DNA of 64,000 bases from Streptomyces sp. NBC_01551 (GTDB lineage: Bacteria; Actinomycetota; Actinomycetes; Streptomycetales; Streptomycetaceae). The notes under the pieces were generated by a model. That model was not told the DNA's origin and did no database searches. It worked only from the letters and a program-made list of their open reading frames with translations. The DNA lies in the NCBI RefSeq assembly GCF_026339935.1, contig NZ_JAPEPX010000001.1:372001-436000 (forward strand), read 5' to 3'. Shown one piece after another: positions 35,239-45,496 of the stretch; the stretch's first letter is position 1; every line of letters begins with the position of its first letter. The position numbers were made by a program, and so were the translations under genes.

Positions 35239-35736
35239 TCATCCCAGTGCAGTCGGCTCCGGCAGCGTCCGCTCCGCCTCCAGCCGGAATCCGGCGACGA
35301 GGTCGGGACGGATCCGCAGGGCTCGGGTCATGGGGCGTCCCACCCAGGGACGCAGCAGGGAGGCGACCCGGGCCGCCTCGTCGGCGTCGGTCACCGGGCA
35401 CGCGTAGCCGGTGATGACGACGCTCCAGCCGAAGTGGGTGACGGGATCGATGGCGTCCGCTTCGTAGGCGACGACCGCACCGGGGACATCGGCGGGGGCC
35501 GCGAGGGAGGCGAGTGCCCCGTCGTCGTGGATCCGCACGATGATGTCCCCGCCCTCGACGAGATGGTTGACCGGACGGACGGCGGGCAGCGCGTGCCGCG
35601 TGAAGACGATGCGCCCCAGGGACACCGTCGCCACGAGCCTGAGCGCCTCGGCCCTGTCGAGCTCGCGCATGCGCCGGGTGGCCGTCATCTCGCCATCCTG
35701 ACCGTCGGGGCGCCGTATGCCGCCGGCCTGGTCCAT
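35239..35736 (-). CDS. PNPOx-like flavoprotein (split beta-barrel)
   Basis: The 165-residue protein is a paralog of the one at 12019-12489 (shared GRIVFTRHALPAVRPVNHL, then VVAYEADAIDPVTHFGWSVV and RIRPDLVAGFRLE). It probably binds FMN or F420. ATG 35736 follows GAAGG; an ATG five codons earlier is an alternative. It ends 15 bp from the convergent kinase gene and has a DevR-type palindrome 79 bp upstream. Confidence 0.85.
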   Translation of the reverse strand: MDQAGGIRRPDGQDGEMTATRRMRELDRAEALRLVATVSLGRIVFTRHALPAVRPVNHLVEGGDIIVRIHDDGALASLAAPADVPGAVVAYEADAIDPVTHFGWSVVITGYACPVTDADEAARVASLLRPWVGRPMTRALRIRPDLVAGFRLEAERTLPEPTALG

Positions 35737-35814
35737 GCTGCGCACCTTCATCCGGTATCGATCGGTTCTTGCGGCTTCCGAGTCACCAGCCTCTCTCGAT
35801 CACCACGAGAACCA

Positions 35815-35829
35815 GGGCCCAACGGTCCC
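35815..35829. promoter_or_regulatory. DevR/OsdR-type palindrome
   Basis: GGGCCCAACGGTCCC lies 79 bp upstream of the PNPOx gene at 35239-35736 and in the gap after the STAS gene stop. A second imperfect copy (GGGCCCCGG) follows. Confidence 0.6.
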
Positions 35830-35861
35830 GAACCGGGCCCCGGTTTCGGACACCGCCCTGG

Positions 35862-36188
35862 TCAAGCCACCACGAGCCGCAGCTCGCGGTCGGCGCCGAG
35901 CACCCGCATCGACTTGGCCACCAGAGGCGGCACGCCGCACAGCCGGAACCGGGTTCCGGCCGAGTAGCAGCGGTGGTGCACGCGCAGGAAGAGGTCGATG
36001 CCCGCGCTGTCGCAGAAGGAGATCCCGGACAGGTCGAGGACGAGGCTGCGGTGACCGTATGCGGCGAGGGCGGTGAGCCGGGGTTCTACCTGCCGCGCCG
36101 TGTGGAAGTCGAGTTCTCCTGCCAAGGTGCCGCGCACGTCGCCGTCGCTCCTCACTGCGGTCTTCAGATCGATCAAGGTAGTCGTCAT
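35862..36188 (-). CDS. STAS-domain anti-sigma-factor antagonist
   Basis: The 108-residue protein is a single STAS domain with the phosphorylatable Ser in SGISFCDSAGIDLFL (about residue 60) and GELDFHTARQVEPRL at the start, as in SpoIIAA/RsbV-type antagonists. These bind an anti-sigma kinase to free a sigma factor. GGAGG precedes ATG 36188. No anti-sigma kinase is adjacent. It is divergent from the response-regulator gene, with palindromes between. Confidence 0.85.
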   Translation of the reverse strand: MTTTLIDLKTAVRSDGDVRGTLAGELDFHTARQVEPRLTALAAYGHRSLVLDLSGISFCDSAGIDLFLRVHHRCYSAGTRFRLCGVPPLVAKSMRVLGADRELRLVVA

Positions 36189-36298
36189 GGAACCTCCACG
36201 CTGCGTGCGGCTCTGCGGTCGAGCCGCCCCTCTCCCCGTGCGGCACCAGCTCACCGCACGCGGTCCGGCCCCGGGAAGGTCCACATGCCCCCCGCGCA

Positions 36299-36366
36299 GG
36301 GCCGAAGGTCCCTGTCCCCGGGTGCCCCGTCGCGCGGGTAAGGGCCGGATGAGGGCCGATCGGCCC
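36299..36366. promoter_or_regulatory. Two DevR/OsdR-type palindromes, divergent promoter
   Basis: GGGCCGAAGGTCCC (36299-36312) and the perfect dyad GGGCCGATCGGCCC (36353-36366) lie 78 bp before the response-regulator gene (36444) and about 110 bp before the divergent STAS gene. They imply autoregulation of the regulator. Confidence 0.68.
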
Positions 36367-36443
36367 TGTCCGTTCGGCCCCTTCGGCAGGCAGGATGCGG
36401 GAGTTCGTCTTCTCAGGACGAACCCAGGCGAAGGAGTTGTGTC

Positions 36444-37151
36444 ATGACCGACAGCAGTGGCCCTTCCCCCACCAGGACGCCGATCACGGTCTTCCTCCTC
36501 GACGACCACGAGGTCGTACGCCGAGGGGTGCACGACCTGCTGGACGCGGAGCCCGACCTGAACGTGGTCGGTGAGGCGGGCACGGCGGAACAGGCCCTGA
36601 TCCGCATCCCCGCGCTGCGTCCCCAGGTGGCGGTCCTCGACGTACGGCTCCAGGACGGTGACGGCGTGAGCGTGTGCCGTGAGCTGCGCTCGCGGATGCC
36701 CGACCTGGCCTGCCTGATGCTCACCTCGTTCGACGACGAGGAGGCCCTGCTGGACGCCGTGATGGCGGGCGCCTCCGGTTACGTGTTGAAGCAGATCACC
36801 GGGACAGACCTGGTCACCGCCGTCCGCACGGTCGCGGCCGGCCAGTCCATGCTCGATCCCGGAGCCACGACCCGGCTGATGGCTCGCATGCGCGGTGACG
36901 TGCCGAAGGAGAAACAGGTCCCGGGGCTGCCCGGCTTCACCGACCGCGAGAAGGAGGTCCTCGTCCTGGTCAGTGAGGGGCTCACCAACCGGGAAATCGG
37001 CAAACGGATGTACCTCGCGGAGAAGACCGTCAAGAACATCATCTCGCGCTTGTTCACCAAACTGGGCGTGGAGCGCCGCGTCCAAGCCGCCGTGATCGCC
37101 AGTCATACTCTGATCCCGCCGAGCCAGCGCCCCGTCCCGACCCCGGAATAG
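36444..37151 (+). CDS. NarL/DevR-type response regulator (copy 2)
   Basis: This 235-residue paralog of the regulator at 14229-14924 has a receiver with Asp66 ([10 protein letters not shown]), Lys in GYVLKQITG, and a NarL HTH ([34 protein letters not shown] as core). AAGGAG precedes the ATG. It has two dyads of the regulon type in its own promoter. It likely pairs with the kinase at 33506-35224, though cross-talk with copy 1 is plausible. Confidence 0.93.
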   Translation: MTDSSGPSPTRTPITVFLLDDHEVVRRGVHDLLDAEPDLNVVGEAGTAEQALIRIPALRPQVAVLDVRLQDGDGVSVCRELRSRMPDLACLMLTSFDDEEALLDAVMAGASGYVLKQITGTDLVTAVRTVAAGQSMLDPGATTRLMARMRGDVPKEKQVPGLPGFTDREKEVLVLVSEGLTNREIGKRMYLAEKTVKNIISRLFTKLGVERRVQAAVIASHTLIPPSQRPVPTPE

Positions 37152-37210
37152 CCGGCGGCCGGGCACGCTGTACCTCCGCGTGCCAGCCCTCCGCCCTGGC
37201 CCGGGCCGGA

Positions 37211-38086
37211 TCAGGCGTGCGGGACCACCGCGACAGGACAGACCGCGTGGTGCAGGACGGCATGGGCCACGGACCCGATGCGTGCCCCCACCGCCGATTC
37301 GCGGACCCGGCGGCCCACGACGAGCAGCTGCGCGTCCGACGCGGCGCTGAGCAGCACCTGGCCACCGCTGCCCTGTTCCACGTGCGCGATGACTTCGACC
37401 GCCGGGTACTTCAGCCGCCACGGCTCCAGCGCCTGCTCCAGCGCGGCCTTCTCGTACGGCTCCAGGCCACCGAACTGGTCGGCGATCCACATCGACCCGG
37501 GACTGTAGCCGTAGACCGGCGGCAGGCTCCAGGCACGGACCGCACGGAGCGGCACCCTGCGTGCCGCGGCCGCCTCGAAGGCGACGCGCAGCACCTCGGC
37601 GGACTCCTTCACGCCGCCCTGCTGTCCGACGACGACCTCGCCCTCTTCCGGCATGGCCACCGGCCTGCCGTGCGCGGAGCGCACGGAGACCACGGGGCAC
37701 TCGGCGGCGGCGATCACCTGCCGACCGTATGAGCCAAGCAGGAAACCGACCAGGGCTCCGTACCCGCGCGAGCCGACGACCAGGATCTCAGCGCCCTTGG
37801 CGGCGTGCAGCAGGGCCGGCACGGGCGCGTCGGAGAGCACCTCCGCGGTGAGGGCCAGCCCCGGGTACCGGCGGGTGAGCTCGTCCTCCACCTCCTTCAG
37901 GACGTCGTCGGCGCGGCGGGCTTCGGTGCCCCGGTCCTGGACGATCGGGGCTGCGAGCGGCTGCCACAGCCAGGCGTGGACCACGTGCAGGGGCAGGTCA
38001 CGCCGTACGGCTTCCCGTGCGGCCCAGTCCGCCGCGGCCCGGCTCTGAGGGGATCCGTCCACTCCGACAACCAGGGTGCGCTTCAC
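37211..38086 (-). CDS. Tandem universal stress protein
   Basis: This 291-residue two-domain Usp has the intact loop VVGSRGYGALVGFLLGSYG in domain 1 and VVGRRVRESAVGARIGSVAH in domain 2. It is divergent from the phosphoketolase gene; the 236-bp gap between them holds two dyads of the regulon type. Confidence 0.92.
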   Translation of the reverse strand: MKRTLVVGVDGSPQSRAAADWAAREAVRRDLPLHVVHAWLWQPLAAPIVQDRGTEARRADDVLKEVEDELTRRYPGLALTAEVLSDAPVPALLHAAKGAEILVVGSRGYGALVGFLLGSYGRQVIAAAECPVVSVRSAHGRPVAMPEEGEVVVGQQGGVKESAEVLRVAFEAAAARRVPLRAVRAWSLPPVYGYSPGSMWIADQFGGLEPYEKAALEQALEPWRLKYPAVEVIAHVEQGSGGQVLLSAASDAQLLVVGRRVRESAVGARIGSVAHAVLHHAVCPVAVVPHA

Positions 38087-38202
38087 GAGTCTGTCCTCCG
38101 TACCGATGCCGGGGCATCGAGGTCGGTCGTCAGGGGAGCGGCGCCGGCCGGGGGGACCGGCGCCGCTGACCTCACCCTCCCGGCTGAACGCCGTGGCACA
38201 CA

Positions 38203-38235
38203 GGGGCCAACAGTCCCTCCCCCAGGGCCGGTCCT
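38203..38235. promoter_or_regulatory. DevR/OsdR-type palindromes, divergent promoter
   Basis: GGGGCCAACAGTCCCT (38203-38218) and the short AGGGCCGGTCCT (38224-38235) end 88 bp before the phosphoketolase start and lie 117 bp before the divergent Usp gene. Confidence 0.55.
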
Positions 38236-38322
38236 CCCCTCGCGGCGCCGACCCGGGGAAGGCAGTGTGGAGGCATCGGCTCAGTCGACGAACGTCCCGG
38301 ACCGTCGCACACAGGAGCGGGC

Positions 38323-40683
38323 ATGACCTCGCATCCCATCCCGGAACTCGACGCGCACTGGCGCGCCGCCAACTACCTCGCAGTCGGCCAGATCTACCTC
38401 ATGGACAACCCCCTGCTCACCGAGCCGCTGAGGCCCGAGCACATCAAGCCACGACTGCTCGGCCACTGGGGCACCTCCCCCGGCCTGAACCTCATCCACA
38501 CCCACCTCAACCGCGTGATCAAGGACCGCTCGCTGGACGCCCTGTGTGTCTGGGGCCCGGGCCACGGAGGCCCCGCCGTCCTCGCCAACTCCTGGCTGGA
38601 AGGCACGTACACCGAGACTTACCCGGACATCACGCGGGACGCGGCCGGCATGGCGAAGCTCTTCCGGCAGTTCTCCTTCCCCGGCGGCGTGCCGAGCCAC
38701 GTGGCCCCCGAGACGCCCGGCTCCATCCATGAAGGCGGAGAGCTCGGATACGCCCTCGCCCACGCCTACGGAGCCGCCTTCGACCACCCCGGCCTGCTGG
38801 TCGCCTGCGTCATCGGGGACGGCGAGGCCGAGACGGGGCCGCTGGCGGCGTCCTGGCACTCGAACAAATTCCTCGACCCGGTCCACGACGGCGCGGTCCT
38901 GCCGATCCTGCACCTGAACGGCTACAAGATCGCCAATCCGACGGTGCTGTCCCGGATCCCTGAGGACGAGCTCGATGCGCTGCTGCGCGGTTACGGGCAC
39001 GATCCGCTGTACGTGACCGGAAGCGACCCCGCCCAGGTCCATCACGCCATGGCCCGCGCCGTGGACCACGCCGTGGACCGCATCGCGCTCATCCAGCAGG
39101 AAGCCCGGACAGCGGGTACCGGCCCGCAGCGCGAGCGCGCACGCTGGCCGATGATCGTGCTGCGCACCCCCAAGGGCTGGACCGGCCCCGCGACCGTCGA
39201 CGGCGACCCGGTAGAGGGCACGTGGCGGGCTCACCAGGTCCCGCTCGCCGGAGTACGCGAGAACCCCGCCCACCTCCGACAGTTGGAGGACTGGCTGCGC
39301 TCGTACCGGCCACAGGAGCTCTTCGACGCCGACGGGCGCCCCACCGAGCAGGTCCTGGCGTGCGTCCCGCAGGGCGAGCGCCGCCTGGGCGCCGTCCCGT
39401 ACGCGAACGGCGGCCGGCTGTTGCGACCGCTCCCGCTGCCCCCGCTTGACGCGCACGCCGTCCCGGTCGACAAGCCGGGGCGCACCCTCCACGAACCGAC
39501 GCGCGTCCTGGGACGCTTCCTCACCCGGGTCATGCACGACACCGCCGCTCGGCGTGACTTCAGGGTCGTCGGACCGGATGAGACCGCCTCGAACCGGCTG
39601 GACGACCTGTACGACGCCACCGGCAAGGCCTGGCAGGGCATGACGGAGGCGACGGACCGCAACCTGTCCCGCGATGGCCGCGTCATGGAGATCCTGTCCG
39701 AACATGTCTGCCAGGGCTGGCTGGAGGGCTACCTCCTCACCGGCCGCCACGGACTCTTCTCCACCTACGAAGCCTTCGCGCACATCGTCGACTCCATGGT
39801 CGGCCAGCACATCAAGTGGCTTAAGACCTCAAGCGAGTTGTCCTGGCGGGCCCCGATCTCCTCTCTCAACTACCTGCTCACCTCGCACGTCTGGCGCCAG
39901 GACAACAACGGCTTCTCCCACCAGGACCCCGGATTCGTCGACCACGTCCTCAACAAGAGCCCCGAGGTCGTACGGGTCTACCTGCCACCGGACGCCAACA
40001 CCCTCCTCGCCGTCGCCGATCACGCCCTGCGCAGCCGCGATCAGGTCAACGTGATCGTCGCCGGCAAGCAGCCCTGCTTCGACTGGCTGCCGATCGACGA
40101 GGCCCGCACCCACGTGACGCGCGGCGCAGGCGTCTGGGAGTGGGCGGGAACCGACCACGGCTCCCGCGAACCGGACGTCGTACTCGCCTGCGCCGGTGAC
40201 GTGCCCACCATGGAGGTGCTGGCCGCAGCGGCCCTGCTCCGCGAGCACCTCCGCTCGCTGGCCGTCCGCGTCGTCAACGTCGTCGACATCGCCCGGCTCA
40301 TGCCCCACGAGGAACACCCCCACGGCATGACGGACGCCGAGTACGACGCCCTCTTCACCACCGACAAGCCGGTGATCTTCGCCTACCACGGCTACCCGTG
40401 GCTCATCCACCGCCTCGCCTACCGCCGGACCGGCCACCCCAAGCTGCACGTCCGCGGCTACAAGGAGTCCGGCACCACAACCACCCCCTTCGACATGGTC
40501 GTGCGCAACGACATGGACCGCTACCGGCTCGTCATGGACGTCATCGACCGCGTCCCCGGCCTCGCCGGTCGCGCCGAGGGACTCCGCCAGGCCATGGCCG
40601 ACCAGCGCATCCGCCACCACAGCTGGATCCGCGAGCACGGCACGGACCTGCCGGAGGTCGCAGGCTGGTCCTGGCCGCACTGA
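38323..40683 (+). CDS. xfp: Xylulose-5-P/fructose-6-P phosphoketolase
   Basis: The 786-residue thiamine-diphosphate enzyme has the usual full length. Its N-terminus shows [19 protein letters not shown], then the catalytic-loop stretch [18 protein letters not shown], and the ThDP motif begins [20 protein letters not shown] (about residues 166-185). It splits xylulose-5-P or fructose-6-P with phosphate to acetyl-P plus a sugar phosphate, giving ATP through acetate kinase without oxygen. AGGAG precedes the ATG. Co-location with the oxygen-sensing regulators suggests hypoxic induction. Confidence 0.95.
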   Translation: MTSHPIPELDAHWRAANYLAVGQIYLMDNPLLTEPLRPEHIKPRLLGHWGTSPGLNLIHTHLNRVIKDRSLDALCVWGPGHGGPAVLANSWLEGTYTETYPDITRDAAGMAKLFRQFSFPGGVPSHVAPETPGSIHEGGELGYALAHAYGAAFDHPGLLVACVIGDGEAETGPLAASWHSNKFLDPVHDGAVLPILHLNGYKIANPTVLSRIPEDELDALLRGYGHDPLYVTGSDPAQVHHAMARAVDHAVDRIALIQQEARTAGTGPQRERARWPMIVLRTPKGWTGPATVDGDPVEGTWRAHQVPLAGVRENPAHLRQLEDWLRSYRPQELFDADGRPTEQVLACVPQGERRLGAVPYANGGRLLRPLPLPPLDAHAVPVDKPGRTLHEPTRVLGRFLTRVMHDTAARRDFRVVGPDETASNRLDDLYDATGKAWQGMTEATDRNLSRDGRVMEILSEHVCQGWLEGYLLTGRHGLFSTYEAFAHIVDSMVGQHIKWLKTSSELSWRAPISSLNYLLTSHVWRQDNNGFSHQDPGFVDHVLNKSPEVVRVYLPPDANTLLAVADHALRSRDQVNVIVAGKQPCFDWLPIDEARTHVTRGAGVWEWAGTDHGSREPDVVLACAGDVPTMEVLAAAALLREHLRSLAVRVVNVVDIARLMPHEEHPHGMTDAEYDALFTTDKPVIFAYHGYPWLIHRLAYRRTGHPKLHVRGYKESGTTTTPFDMVVRNDMDRYRLVMDVIDRVPGLAGRAEGLRQAMADQRIRHHSWIREHGTDLPEVAGWSWPH

Positions 40684-40744
40684 GGCCACTGCGGACTAGG
40701 GCACGGGGTCGGCCGCTGCTCCGGCCTCTCGACCGCAGCTGCGC

Positions 40745-41566
40745 TCACGGCGCGAGGTCTCGGCGTTGGAGCAGCAGGTGAGCCAGCAGGATGCCCAGCA
40801 CTCCCGTTCCGACAAGGATCCCGAGCTGGGGCCAGAGCACGTCGCCTTCGGCCAGCGCGTCGCCGGGGGCGTAGTAATGGAACGGGCTGAGGAACCTCAG
40901 CGATGCTGCCGGCGACCAGGCCAGCGCGATGAAGTTGATGGCGAATCCTACGGCTCCGATCGCGATGGTCGCGCCGACCACCTGTGCCCGCCGTCGTCCC
41001 GCCGCCGATACGGCCATTGCCGGCCCGATCAGGCACAGGGCGAAGCCGAGTCCCATGACCCCCGCGGCGAACACCCCGCCGATCGGCACCGCACCGTGGA
41101 TGGCCGGTGACAGCGCCACCCCCACCGCGACCGTGAGGGTTGCCGCCAGGTTCAGGGCCAGCGCCGCGAGCACCAGCGCGGCGGTCCGCTCCGTCAGCAG
41201 CCGGGAACGGCTGATGGGACGCACCATGACGAGTTCCACCGTCCCGGATTCCACGTCCGCGGCCACGGCGGCCGCAGCAAGCGATCCGATCGCGGTGAGC
41301 TGCATGGCGATCCAGAACGGGTGGGTGAGACCGGCGCCCAGCAGCCCGGGGTAGCTGGCGATCGACACGTCGCCGCTGGACCCGCTGAAGGCCCGGTACG
41401 CCGAGGGCGGTCCCTTCCCGCCCGCGGAGAAGAGCTGCCCCGGAGGAATCGCGTTGGCGACCACCACGATGAGCGCCTCGAAGACGACCATCCCGACGAG
41501 CAGGGCAGCCAGCATCCGGCGCCGCCGGTACAGGGCGAGCCACAGCAGCGGCCACTGTCGTCTCAC
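40745..41566 (-). CDS. ABC-2-type transporter permease
   Basis: This 273-residue integral membrane protein has about six hydrophobic segments (LLVGMVVFEALIVVVANAI, then LTAIGSLAAAAVAADVESGTVELVM, then a C-terminal LGILVGTGVLGILLAHLLL). The cytoplasmic RPISRSRLLTERTAALVL loop is typical of ABC-2 permeases. Its GTG overlaps the stop of the ATPase gene (GTGA). The substrate is unknown. Confidence 0.85.
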   Translation of the reverse strand: MRRQWPLLWLALYRRRRMLAALLVGMVVFEALIVVVANAIPPGQLFSAGGKGPPSAYRAFSGSSGDVSIASYPGLLGAGLTHPFWIAMQLTAIGSLAAAAVAADVESGTVELVMVRPISRSRLLTERTAALVLAALALNLAATLTVAVGVALSPAIHGAVPIGGVFAAGVMGLGFALCLIGPAMAVSAAGRRRAQVVGATIAIGAVGFAINFIALAWSPAASLRFLSPFHYYAPGDALAEGDVLWPQLGILVGTGVLGILLAHLLLQRRDLAP

Positions 41567-42480
41567 GGCTCCTCCCGCCCGGCGCCGTTGCGGTACAAGT
41601 CCATGAATGCCTCGTCCAGCCCGGCCTCTTCCACCGTGACGTCGGCGACCGTCATGTCGAGCAGTGTGCGCAGGGCGCTCACCACCTCGCTCGGTGGCAC
41701 GAGCAGCTCCACCCGGTCCCCCTGCCAACGTGGAGCCCAACGTTCTGCGCCGCCCAATGGCCGTGGCCCCTGCCCGTCCACGAAGGACAGCCTGATCCGC
41801 CTGGCGCGGGCCTCGCGCAGGCCGGCCACGCTCTGGACCGTGACGAGCCGTCCCTCCCGGATGATCGCCACCCGACCGCACGTGCGCTGCACCTCGGGCA
41901 GGATGTGGCTGGAGAGCAGGACGGTGCGTCCCGCGGCGGACGCCTCGCCCAGCAGCGCAAAGAACGTCTCCTGGACCAACGGGTCGAGGCCCTCGGTCGG
42001 TTCGTCGAGCACCACCAGGTGCGGATCGTGCTGCATCGCCTGCACCAGCCCGAGCTTCTGCTTCATACCCCGCGAGTAACCCCCGACGGGGCGGCCGAGG
42101 ATCGCGGGTGTCAGGCCCAGCCGGTCGCACAGCTCGCCGCGGCGGGGCACAGGAGCTCCCTGCAGTGCGGACAGGAGATCGAGTGTTTCCGCTCCGGAGA
42201 GTTCCGGGTACAGGCGCAGTTCGCCCGGCAGGTACCCCAGCTGTGGGGCCACCCGGCGGTGATCGGCGATCGGGTCCAGCCCGAGTACTCTTACGCATCC
42301 CTCGCTCGGCCGGAGGAGCCCGGTCAGGCACCGCAGCGTGGTCGTCTTTCCCGCGCCGTTCGGCCCGAGGAAGCCGAACACCTCACCTGGTCTCACGGTG
42401 AGGCTCAGGCCGTCGATTCCCATCACCGGCCCGTACCTCTTGGTCAGTCCGGTCAGCTCGATCGCCGGCCCGTCACCCAT
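41563..42480 (-). CDS. ABC transporter ATP-binding protein
   Basis: The 305-residue ATPase has Walker A GPNGAGKTTT (about residue 40), signature GYSRGMKQKLGL, Walker B HLVVLDEPTEGLDP and the switch His in LLSSHILPEVQ. A C-terminal extension of about 80 residues is typical of the DrrA/CcmA-type exporters with ABC-2 permeases. It is the fifth gene of the minus-strand run flavodoxin, Rv1733c-like, ATPase, DUF1876, ABC pair. It starts 37 bp after DUF1876, so co-transcription is likely. Confidence 0.9.
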   Translation of the reverse strand: MGDGPAIELTGLTKRYGPVMGIDGLSLTVRPGEVFGFLGPNGAGKTTTLRCLTGLLRPSEGCVRVLGLDPIADHRRVAPQLGYLPGELRLYPELSGAETLDLLSALQGAPVPRRGELCDRLGLTPAILGRPVGGYSRGMKQKLGLVQAMQHDPHLVVLDEPTEGLDPLVQETFFALLGEASAAGRTVLLSSHILPEVQRTCGRVAIIREGRLVTVQSVAGLREARARRIRLSFVDGQGPRPLGGAERWAPRWQGDRVELLVPPSEVVSALRTLLDMTVADVTVEEAGLDEAFMDLYRNGAGREEP

Positions 42481-42517
42481 GGGTCCAGTCTGAGCCTGCT
42501 GCCGGAGGCCCGCCCGC

Positions 42518-42802
42518 TCACCCAAGGTCGTAGGCGGGGAGAGGAGCGTGCCGAGGTGCGGTCCCTGCTGCTGCCATGTCGCCGTAGGCGGTGCGCTTGA
42601 GCTGCAGCGCCAGGTTCTCCAGCGCTCGGGCGGTCGCGAGTTCGTCGCCGATCTCGGGCACGTCCTTGTCCGTGGGGTTGCAGCGCGCGGTGCCGTGGCC
42701 GGTGAGGTGGGTGGTTCCGGTGTCGAGTTCGATGCGGACCTTGGTCGTGTGCTCTTCCTCGAAGAGGTAGACGTGGGTCTTCCATTCGGCCGTATGCGAC
42801 AT
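42518..42802 (-). CDS. DUF1876 (Rv1738-like) dormancy protein
   Basis: The 94-residue protein is a DUF1876 domain: EWKTHVYLFEEEHTTKVRIEL, then GHGTARCNPTDKDVPEIGDELATARAL. The family includes M. tuberculosis Rv1738, one of the most strongly DosR-induced proteins, whose fold resembles ribosome hibernation-promoting factors. A role in stalling translation is inferred from that. It lies 18 bp after the P-type ATPase gene. Confidence 0.9.
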   Translation of the reverse strand: MSHTAEWKTHVYLFEEEHTTKVRIELDTGTTHLTGHGTARCNPTDKDVPEIGDELATARALENLALQLKRTAYGDMAAAGTAPRHAPLPAYDLG

Positions 42803-42820
42803 GGTGTGCCTCCGGTGGGT

Positions 42821-45496
42821 TCAAGAGAGGTGGTGTCGGCGTCGGGTCCAGCGTCGGATCTCGTCGGTTCCCCAGACGAGCGGTGGGAAGGCCGAGATGA
42901 GGAGGATGACGTCGAGCGGGAGGGCGGCGGTACCGAAGAGGTGTTGGAGTGGCGGCGCGTAGACGAGCGCCGCGGTGAAGACGAGTTCGAAGGCGATGCC
43001 CGCCAAGAGCAGTGGGTTGCTGAAGAAGCCGATGTCACGCAGCGCGGCGTGGTCGGTGCGGGCGGCGATGGCCGTGCCGACCTGGCAGGTGACGATGCCC
43101 GCGAAGGTGGCGGTGGTCGCGGTGAGGTAGGCGTGGTGGAGCGGGGTTCCGGGTCCGGTGGGGTCGCCGGGGTGCCAGCCCGCGCGCCACAGGACGTAGA
43201 AGAACGCGGTCATGACGAGGGCTGCGGAGATGGTGCCGAGCCAGCCCCAGCTGCGTACGAGCATGTCCTTGTTGATCACGCTTTGGGAATTGGGGCGGGG
43301 CGGTCGGGACATGATGCCCGGCTCGGCGCGCTCACGGCCGAGAGCGAGGGCCGGAAGGGTCTCGGTTCCCAGGTCGATGGCGAGGATCTGCAGGACGGTC
43401 AGCGGCAGCGGTACGGCCCCTGCGGAGAGGGCGAACACGAGGAAGGGCACGACCTCGGGGGTGAGGTGGGCGAAGATGTAGACGATGAACTTGCGGACGT
43501 TGTCGTAGACGCGGCGGCCGGACTCGATGGCCGTGACGATGGTGGCGAAGTTGTCGTCCGTCAGGACCATGGTCGACGCCTCGCGGGCGACGTCGGTGCC
43601 GGAGAGTCCCATGGCGACGCCGATGTGGGCACGGTGCAGGGCCGGAGCGTCGTTCACGCCGTCGCCGGTCATGGCCACGATCTGTCCGTGGGCCCGGAGG
43701 GCGTCGGCCACCTTCAGTTTGGTCTCGGGCGAGGAGCGGGCGAAGACGATCTCCGTGCCTTCCAGGCGCAGGAGGTGGTCGAGTTCGTGGTCGTCGATCG
43801 TCTCGGACTGGGCGACCACGTGCAGGTTCGTCGTACCGATCCCGACGGCGCGGGCCACGGCGGCGGCGGTGGCACCGTTGTCGCCGGTGACGATGTGGAC
43901 GGTGAGACCCGCCTCGTGGCAGCGCCCGACCGCGTCGGCGACCTCGGGGCGCGGCGGGTCGTACAGGCCGACCAGTCCGAGCAGGTGCAGGTCCTTCTCG
44001 ACGTCCTGCCGCTGCGGCGGTGCGGTCGTGCCGGGCGGCAGTTCTCGCACCGCGACGGCCAGCACGCGCATGCCGCCCGCAGCCAGGGTGTCGGCGGCGG
44101 TCTGAGCTTCCGTAGCCTGCTCTCCTTCGGCCAGTAGCGCCAGGACGCTCTCCGGGGCGCCCTTGACGATCACGCGGAGGCTGTCGTGGTCGTCCGTGCG
44201 GAGTACGACCGACATTCGGCGCAGGCGCGGGTCGAAGCGGAAGCAGGTGTGGCGGTGGGTGTCCCGGTCGGCCGGGTCGACAGGAGCAGCGCGCTGTGTA
44301 GCTCCCTCCACCAGTGCGATCTCGGTCGGGTCACCGTGCAGCTGCCCGTCGTTCTCGCGGGTGACGGTCGTGCACTGGGCGGCGGCGCGGACCAGTTCGG
44401 CGGTCTCCGAACCGCTCGGCGTCTCGTGCGGAGGTGTCCAGGTGGAGTGCAGGCGCATCTGATTGCGGGTGAGGGTGCCGGTCTTGTCGGTGCAGATGAC
44501 GTTGGTGGATCCGAGGGTCTCCACGGCGCTCAGCCGCTTGATCACCGCGCCTTGGCGGGCGAGGACTCGTACGCCGACGGCGAGGGCGAGGGTGATGGTG
44601 GGCAGCAGCCCTTCCGGCACGTTGGCCACGAGCAGGCCGATCGCGAAGATCAACGAGTCGGTGAGTGGCAGCCCCACTGCGACGCCCAGCACGAGGAAAA
44701 CGGCTCCCATGGCGACCGCGGCTGCGGCGATCAGCCAGGCGACCTTCTTGACCTGCGTCTCCAGTGGGCTCGGTTCGCGGCGGGTGCGCTGGCTGAGGGC
44801 GGCGATCCGGCCGAGTTCGGTGTGGTCTCCGGTGGCGAAGACGATCGCCTGCGCTTGCCCCTCGGTGGCGGTGGTGCCGCTGAAGACGAGGTTGGGCTCC
44901 TGCAGCAGCGAGAGGCCTTCCAGAGCCGGGCCGGCAACACGCTCGACGGGGGTGGACTCGCCCGTGAGCATGGAGAGGTCCGCCTCGATACCCCCCTCGG
45001 TCAGGCGGGCGTCGGCGGGTACCCGGTCGCCCTCGTCGAGGGCGATGAGGTCGCCGGGGACCAGGTCCCGGGCCGGGACGTGCTGTGGCTGTCCGTCGCG
45101 GATCACCTGGGCCCGGGCGGGAAGGTAGCCGGCCAGGGTCTCGACGGCCCTCTCGGCCTGCCGCTCCTGGACGAGGGCGAATCCGGCGTTGACGAGGATG
45201 ACCGCGACGATCGCCCAGCCGAGCACCTCGATGGCGGCGATGAAGGCCAGGACCGCCGCCACCCAGAGCAGCAGAGCCAGCGGGTGGACCAGTTGCCGCA
45301 GGAGTTCCCGCAGGACGCTCGTCCGGGTGGTGCGGCGGACCTCGTTCGGTCCGTAGACGGCCAGCCGGCGTGCCGCCTCCCGGCTCGACAGGCCCAGGGG
45401 GCCGGTGTGCAGCTCACGGCGGAGCAGGGGCAGGGGTTCGAGAGGATCCGGCGCGGTGTCCGGTACGAGGTCCGGGCCGGCATCGGTCTCAGTCAT
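42821..45496 (-). CDS. P-type cation-transporting ATPase (PEGLLP type)
   Basis: The 891-residue pump has the N-terminal motif [18 protein letters not shown], actuator MLTGES, helix-4 motif NVPEGLLPT, phosphorylation site DKTGTLTRN (Asp near residue 336), and [11 protein letters not shown]. The PEGLLP motif is that of P2C-type Na+/K+/H+-like pumps and differs from the PESLP of the other ATPase in the window, so the two probably move different ions. Its start overlaps the end of the Rv1733c-like gene by 8 bp. Confidence 0.92.
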   Translation of the reverse strand: MTETDAGPDLVPDTAPDPLEPLPLLRRELHTGPLGLSSREAARRLAVYGPNEVRRTTRTSVLRELLRQLVHPLALLLWVAAVLAFIAAIEVLGWAIVAVILVNAGFALVQERQAERAVETLAGYLPARAQVIRDGQPQHVPARDLVPGDLIALDEGDRVPADARLTEGGIEADLSMLTGESTPVERVAGPALEGLSLLQEPNLVFSGTTATEGQAQAIVFATGDHTELGRIAALSQRTRREPSPLETQVKKVAWLIAAAAVAMGAVFLVLGVAVGLPLTDSLIFAIGLLVANVPEGLLPTITLALAVGVRVLARQGAVIKRLSAVETLGSTNVICTDKTGTLTRNQMRLHSTWTPPHETPSGSETAELVRAAAQCTTVTRENDGQLHGDPTEIALVEGATQRAAPVDPADRDTHRHTCFRFDPRLRRMSVVLRTDDHDSLRVIVKGAPESVLALLAEGEQATEAQTAADTLAAGGMRVLAVAVRELPPGTTAPPQRQDVEKDLHLLGLVGLYDPPRPEVADAVGRCHEAGLTVHIVTGDNGATAAAVARAVGIGTTNLHVVAQSETIDDHELDHLLRLEGTEIVFARSSPETKLKVADALRAHGQIVAMTGDGVNDAPALHRAHIGVAMGLSGTDVAREASTMVLTDDNFATIVTAIESGRRVYDNVRKFIVYIFAHLTPEVVPFLVFALSAGAVPLPLTVLQILAIDLGTETLPALALGRERAEPGIMSRPPRPNSQSVINKDMLVRSWGWLGTISAALVMTAFFYVLWRAGWHPGDPTGPGTPLHHAYLTATTATFAGIVTCQVGTAIAARTDHAALRDIGFFSNPLLLAGIAFELVFTAALVYAPPLQHLFGTAALPLDVILLISAFPPLVWGTDEIRRWTRRRHHLS

